This document shows, piece by piece, positions 59,395 to 64,000 of a stretch of 64,000 nt of DNA (position 1 is its first letter; every line of letters starts with the position of its first letter). The position numbers were made by a program, and so were the translations under genes. Source of the DNA: Kingdonia uniflora. Lineage: Eukaryota; Streptophyta; Magnoliopsida; Ranunculales; Circaeasteraceae. The notes under the pieces are model-generated. The model worked only from the letters and a program-made list of their open reading frames with translations, searched no databases and was not told where the DNA came from. The stretch lies in the NCBI GenBank assembly GCA_014058105.1, contig JACGCM010000155.1, forward strand, positions 186,001-250,000, given 5' to 3'.

Positions 59395-60723
59395 ATGTTA
59401 GATTGGGGTAACACCCAAGCTCGGACTAAGAACATTACTAGAATTAATATGAGTCAGACTGGTGGGACGAATGGTCCCGAACCTGCTATTCCTAGGAACG
59501 GTCCCGAACCTGCTATTGCGGAGAGAATCACTCTCCGCAATCGAATGCATCCTACAATAGTTAGTAAGCCTTCATGTATTGTGATTCCCAGAAATGTAGG
59601 GAACTTTGAGTTAAAACCGGGATTCTTGTCTATGCTCCCCAAATTTCATGGTAGTCCTACTGAAAACCCGTATAACCATCTTAGGGACTTTAGGGATCAT
59701 ATGCTTCTATTAAACTTCGAACGTATTACAGAGGATTCTTTGAAATTACGTGTGTTTCCCTTTTCTCTGTTGGGAAACGCACGCGATTGGTTGTACACTC
59801 TCGAGGAGAACTCTGTAAACACATTTGAACAACTCGTTAAGGAGTTTTTAAAGAAGTATTTCCCTAACCACAGAACTGCTAAGATACGACAGAGTATCTA
59901 TAGCTTCACACAAAACCGAGGAGAGTTATTATATGACTACCTACAACGGTTTAGGGATTTAGAGCAAGGATGCCCACATCACGGGATTCAGTTGATTGAT
60001 ATAGTTCAAACTCTCTATGAAGGTCTAGACTATAATACTAGAGCTCGTGTTCAGTCTATGTGCGCAGGTACATTCGATGAGAAAACTGACACTGAAGCTT
60101 GGACATTTTTAAATGATGTAGCGGATAAGATCTACCAATGGTAAACGATGAGAGAGGAAATACCTAGTCACCGTGCAAATGTGCACCAAGTGGACTCTAA
60201 TTCAGAGTCTGCCACTCTTAGAACCATTCTTGAGAAAATTGAGAACTTAGAGACCGGATAAAGGGAGAGACACCCTAATACTTCGTCTGTTAACCATGTG
60301 GTGATGCCAAATTGTGTGGTTTGTGCGAGTTTGGACCATCTGGTCCAAGATTGTCCTGATGTGCTTAGTTTAAGGGAGGGTAGAAAAGACCAGGCCAATG
60401 CCATGTATCAACGTCCCAATAACCAACCTTTCAATGGTGGATGGAATAATAATTCTAACAACTCCAATTCTCGGGGAAATAGAAATTACCAAGAAGGTTC
60501 TTCGGGTAGTGCCCCTTATCAGCCGCACAACCAAGTAAACCAACACCAGTCTAGTTCTTCGTGGCAACAAAATCCATCATGCCAAGCTCCCCTTAATGTG
60601 CCTTATGTTCCTCCGCACAATAGGAATCTGCCTCCTCCAACCACGTCTTTAGAAGATACTCTTAAAGTATTTATGCAAGTAACTCAGTCATCTATTGCCA
60701 AACTTGAGGGACAAATAGGTTAA
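59395..60723 (+). pseudogene. gag: Athila-type gag with three stop codons
   Basis: Gag builds the particle and binds the RNA. The frame starts MLDWGNTQARTKNITRINMS. It has the Athila-like core FELKPGFLSMLPKFHGSPTE, RVFPFSLLGNARDWLYTLEE, FLKKYFPNHRTAKIRQSIYS and GQ-type DYLQRFRDLEQGCPHHGIQ. A CX2C-type block (CVVCASLDHLVQDCP) near 60320 is a zinc-knuckle-like motif, followed by an Asn/Gln-rich tail. Stops are TAA at 60142-60144 (after YQW), near 60258 (after LETG) and at 60721-60723. Each could come from one base change (GAA or CAA to TAA). The third sits at the gag-pol border and might be natural. Confidence 0.88.
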
Positions 60724-63700
60724 ATGGCAACAGAGATAAGCACGAGAGACAAAGGAACGTTCCCCAGTCAAACTCAAGCTAATCCTAAAGGGAATACTGA
60801 ACATCCTAGATCTTCCAATCGTGATGGAGTCAACGCCATCATTTCTCTTAGGAGCGGTATGAAAGTTGATAATTTAGTGAAAATGCCTAAGGAACCCGAG
60901 CTGGAAATTCAAAGTAAACCTATAGAAGAACCTGCGAGTGCGAGTGAGGAAGAAATCACGATAACACATGTTCAGCCGCTGGCTCCTTTTCCTCAGCGGT
61001 TAACTCTTGCTAAGAAGGGCAATGTCTATGAGGAGATTTTAGGGATTTTTAAGCATTGTGTGATTAACATTCCTATCCTTACGGCCATAAGACATATCCC
61101 TAATTACGCAAAATTTCTTAAAGATCTTTGCACTTTAAAGCGGCGCATACATGTCCCGAAAAAGGCTTTTCATGTTCACGAGAGTGATATATCTATTCTT
61201 TTAGATGCACATGTTAGTGCTGTCCTTTTGCGTAAATCCCTTCCAAAATACAAAGACCCTGGATGCCCTACTATTTCATGTACGATTGGGACCCGTAAGA
61301 TAGGAAGAGCTCTACTTGATTTAGGTGCCGCCGTGAACCTCATTCCTTACTCTGTCTATGAGCAATTGGATATCGGAGTACTTAAACCCACTAATAGGAC
61401 CCTTCAGCTAGCTGACCGATCTATTAGGATTCCTAGGGGTGTAGTTGAAGATGTGTTGATCCAGATTGAGCAATTTGTTTATCCAGTAGACTTTGTTGTG
61501 TTAGATACTGAGCCAGTGGCAAGCCCTGAGGACGAGATCCCTGTGATTCTAGGTCGACCCTTTTTGGCAACAGCTAATGCGGTAATCAATTGCCGCAATG
61601 GAATTATGAAGTTGACTTTCGGGAACATGACTGTAGAATTGAATATTTTTCATGCGTCGCATTCCCCTTCTAATTCTGAACCACTTGAGTGTAATATGAT
61701 CCAGAGTCTTGTGAATACCACTTTTGAGAGGTCAAGTACCTCAGATCCCTTAGAGGCAATTTTGTCCAATTTTGATGGAGATTGTGAGGACGATTCGTAC
61801 ATCCATGAGGTGAAAACCTTATTAGATTCGGCTTTAGAAATTTTAGAGCCTGAAGGTGAGCATGAAATCTTAGATGTTAAGAAACCCATTCCGGAGGCTC
61901 AAGTAACCTCCCCAAAGATAGAGCTTAAACCTCTTCCCGCTCACCTTAAGTATGTCTTTCTAGGTCTTGACGAGACTATGCCCGTCACTATTGCCGCTGA
62001 CCTAGAACCCCTTCAGGAAGAGAAGTTGATTCGTGTTCTTAAGGGGAATACGAAAGCTATTGGCTGGAGTATTGAGGACATTAAAGGAATTAGTCCCTCG
62101 GTTTGTATGCATAAAATCAATTTGGAAGATAATTCCAAAAAGTCTAGGGAAGGACAACGGAGATTGAACCCGACTATGGCCGAAGTAGTTCGGAAAGAAA
62201 TTTTAAAACTCCTTGATACTGGGATCATCTATCCCATTTCTGATAGTCTGTGGGTTAGCCCAATCCATGTTGTCCCGAAAAAATCAGGAATCACTGTTGT
62301 AAAGAACGAGAATAACGACCTCGTACCCACTAGAACGACCACTGGATGGAGAGTCTGCATAGACTACAGGAAGCTTAACTCGGTCACTAGGAAAGATCAC
62401 TTCCCCTTACCTTTCATTGACCAGATGCTCGAGCGACTCGCTGGGCATAAATTTTATTGTTTCTTAGATGGCTACTCTGGGTACAACCAAATACCCATCG
62501 CACCCGAGGACCAAGAGAAAACGACTTTTACATGTCCTTTCGGTACATTTGCCTACCGTCGCATGCCTTTTGGCTTATGCAATGCTCCTGCGACGTTTCA
62601 GCGTTGCATGTTAAGCATTTTTTCTGACATGGTAGAGCGATTCCTTGAAGTTTTCATGGATGACTTCTCATTATTTGGCAACTCATTTGAACAGTGCCTT
62701 CATCATCTTTCTCTAGTATTACTCAGATGCCAGGAAAAGAATCTTATTTTAAATTGGGAGAAATGTCACTTTATGGTAAAAAGGGGGATAGTTTTGGGGC
62801 ATATCATATCTGAAAAAGGAATAGAAGTTGACCAGGCCAAAATAGATGTCATTTCTAACCTTCCCCCACCACGAAATGTCAAGGACGTCCGTTCCTTTCT
62901 AGGACATGCAGGCTTTTACCGTCGTTTTATCCAAGATTTTAGTAAGATTGCTCGTCCTTTAAGCAGCCTTTTGGCCAAAGATGTGGCCTATAAGTTTGAT
63001 GCACCATGTCTTGTAGCTTTTGATAAGCTTAAGACCCAGCTCACAACATCACCCATTATTAGACCACCTGTTTGGAATGAACCATTCGAGTTAATGTGTG
63101 ATGCCTCTGATTATTCTGTAGGCGTTGTTTTGGGACAGCGGATAAACAAACGCCCCCATGTCATCCACTATGCTAGCAAAACGTTAAATGACGCCCAATT
63201 GAATTACACGACCACCGAGAAAGAACTCCTGGCCATTGTTTATGCGCTAGAAAAATTTAGATCTTATCTTATAGGATCTAAAGTGATTGTTTACACGGAT
63301 CATGCCGCGCTTCGACATCTTTTGTCAAAGAAAGATGCTAAGGCACGGCTAATCCGGTGGGTATTACTCTTGCAGGAGTTTGACCTCGAGATTCGAGACA
63401 AAAAGGGGTCAGACAATGTTGTAGCCGACCATCTTTCCCGTATAGTGATTGAGTCTGTTGATGAGTCTTTGCCGATTAGGGAATCCTTCCCTGATGAACA
63501 GCTTATGGCTGTGAAATTAGTTCCCGAGTTGCCGTGGTTTGCTGACATTGCTAATTATTTAGCCACGGATACCATTCCTGATCATTGGACTAAACCTGAC
63601 AAAGATCGTTTCTTTAGTCAAGTGAAGTACTTCTTTTGGGATGATCCAGATTTGTTTAAGTATTGTACTGACCAAATCCTTAGGAGATGTGTTCCCCAGT

Positions 63701-64000
63701 CTGAGTTTACCAATATTCTCTCATTTTGCCACACCCAAGCTTGTGGAGGCCACTTTAGCTCTAAGAAGACCGCGGCAAAAATTTTGCAGTGCGGTTTTTA
63801 TTGGCCTACATTATTTCACGATGCGCATGCATTTTGTAAAGCGTGCGAGAGATGCCAGAAAATGGGAGCCCTTTCTCGACGAAATATGATGCCCTTACAC
63901 CCTATTTTAGTTATTGAACCTTTTGATGTTTGGGGCATTGATTTTATGGGCCCTTTTCCCAAGTCTTTTGGATATGAGTACATCCTTGTTGGAGTGGACT
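60724..64000 (+). CDS. pol: Athila-type pol: protease, RT, RNase H, integrase (open to window end)
   Basis: One frame runs from the ATG at 60724 to the window edge, 1092 codons with no stop. In order: an aspartic protease (LLDLGAAVNLIPYSVYEQL near 61312, then VILGRPFLATANAVI); reverse transcriptase (WRVCIDYRKLNSVTRKDHFP, FYCFLDGYSGYNQIPIA, MPFGLCNAPATFQRCM and the catalytic FMDDF near 62655); RNase H (LMCDASDYSVGVVLGQ, KELLAIVYALEKFRSYLIG, YTDHAALRHLL); and the integrase zinc finger (FCHTQACGGHFSSKKTAAKI, CKACERCQKMG). It ends at the first integrase Asp (WGIDFMGPF). All catalytic residues visible are intact. It continues the gag frame after a TAA. Confidence 0.93.
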   Translation, partial: MATEISTRDKGTFPSQTQANPKGNTEHPRSSNRDGVNAIISLRSGMKVDNLVKMPKEPELEIQSKPIEEPASASEEEITITHVQPLAPFPQRLTLAKKGNVYEEILGIFKHCVINIPILTAIRHIPNYAKFLKDLCTLKRRIHVPKKAFHVHESDISILLDAHVSAVLLRKSLPKYKDPGCPTISCTIGTRKIGRALLDLGAAVNLIPYSVYEQLDIGVLKPTNRTLQLADRSIRIPRGVVEDVLIQIEQFVYPVDFVVLDTEPVASPEDEIPVILGRPFLATANAVINCRNGIMKLTFGNMTVELNIFHASHSPSNSEPLECNMIQSLVNTTFERSSTSDPLEAILSNFDGDCEDDSYIHEVKTLLDSALEILEPEGEHEILDVKKPIPEAQVTSPKIELKPLPAHLKYVFLGLDETMPVTIAADLEPLQEEKLIRVLKGNTKAIGWSIEDIKGISPSVCMHKINLEDNSKKSREGQRRLNPTMAEVVRKEILKLLDTGIIYPISDSLWVSPIHVVPKKSGITVVKNENNDLVPTRTTTGWRVCIDYRKLNSVTRKDHFPLPFIDQMLERLAGHKFYCFLDGYSGYNQIPIAPEDQEKTTFTCPFGTFAYRRMPFGLCNAPATFQRCMLSIFSDMVERFLEVFMDDFSLFGNSFEQCLHHLSLVLLRCQEKNLILNWEKCHFMVKRGIVLGHIISEKGIEVDQAKIDVISNLPPPRNVKDVRSFLGHAGFYRRFIQDFSKIARPLSSLLAKDVAYKFDAPCLVAFDKLKTQLTTSPIIRPPVWNEPFELMCDASDYSVGVVLGQRINKRPHVIHYASKTLNDAQLNYTTTEKELLAIVYALEKFRSYLIGSKVIVYTDHAALRHLLSKKDAKARLIRWVLLLQEFDLEIRDKKGSDNVVADHLSRIVIESVDESLPIRESFPDEQLMAVKLVPELPWFADIANYLATDTIPDHWTKPDKDRFFSQVKYFFWDDPDLFKYCTDQILRRCVPQSEFTNILSFCHTQACGGHFSSKKTAAKILQCGFYWPTLFHDAHAFCKACERCQKMGALSRRNMMPLHPILVIEPFDVWGIDFMGPFPKSFGYEYILVGVD

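Larger units (their letters stand above)
56932..64000 (+). mobile_element. Athila-type Ty3/gypsy retrotransposon, 3' part outside the window
   Basis: The element begins with a 5' LTR (56932-57443), a primer-binding site, a leader of about 1.9 kb, gag (59395-60723) and a long pol frame open to the window end. Gag and RT resemble the Athila branch. Three stops in gag are the only visible damage, so the insertion is younger than its neighbours. Orientation is plus. Confidence 0.92.

Overview
This is nuclear DNA from a flowering plant, most likely a eudicot. The evidence is spliced genes with GT-AG introns, a type I MADS-box gene, a plant GH17 glucanase with an X8 domain, a plant tRNA-Leu gene, L1-type LINEs, Ty1/copia and Ty3/gypsy elements of the Tat and Athila types, and an endogenous pararetrovirus-like fragment. 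No species can be named from the sequence alone.

Layout. 1-6200 is a decayed LINE on the minus strand. 6211-6368 holds a duplicated segment ending in a small hairpin. 6449-9100 holds a tandem pair of class I small heat-shock protein genes, each with an intron inside the alpha-crystallin domain; the second copy is broken by a 41-bp deletion. 10323-10997 is an AGL62-like MADS-box gene. 11288-13119 (minus) is a three-exon, probably GPI-anchored beta-1,3-glucanase.

15230-28483 (minus) is a ten-exon tRNA (guanine37-N1)-methyltransferase gene (TRM5) that can be assembled exon by exon. Its introns hold LINE pieces (16.1-17.4 kb, 24.6-27.7 kb) and a small non-autonomous LTR element (18.9-21.5 kb). 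Its last exon is followed by degenerate copies of itself. A tRNA-Leu(AAG) gene, which carries G37 and so is a potential substrate of the enzyme, starts 123 bp from the TRM5 start codon on the opposite strand.

From 28964 onward the window is almost all retroelements. 28964-43890 is a Tat-lineage Ty3/gypsy element on the minus strand with two RNase H domains. Between its integrase and 3' LTR it carries a 145-bp tandem repeat and a multi-exon coiled-coil gene module on the opposite strand. 43.9-46.5 kb is a LINE tail and unassigned DNA. 46517-50182 is a decayed copia element that stops abruptly in reverse transcriptase and is joined to a second Tat element (plus strand, 50183 to about 55560). 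That element also has tandem repeats after integrase and then a homologous antisense module. 55615-56880 is a pararetrovirus-like fragment. 56932-64000 is an Athila-type element with LTR, PBS, gag (three stop codons) and a pol frame open to the window edge.

The most interesting signal is the antisense module shared by the two Tat elements. Both copies have the same exon order and the same intron position, and the introns make sense only on the strand opposite to gag-pol. It looks like a second, internally spliced gene set carried by these retrotransposons. Extra antisense ORFs in Tat-lineage elements have been described, so the class is known; the spliced coiled-coil arrangement seen here deserves closer study.
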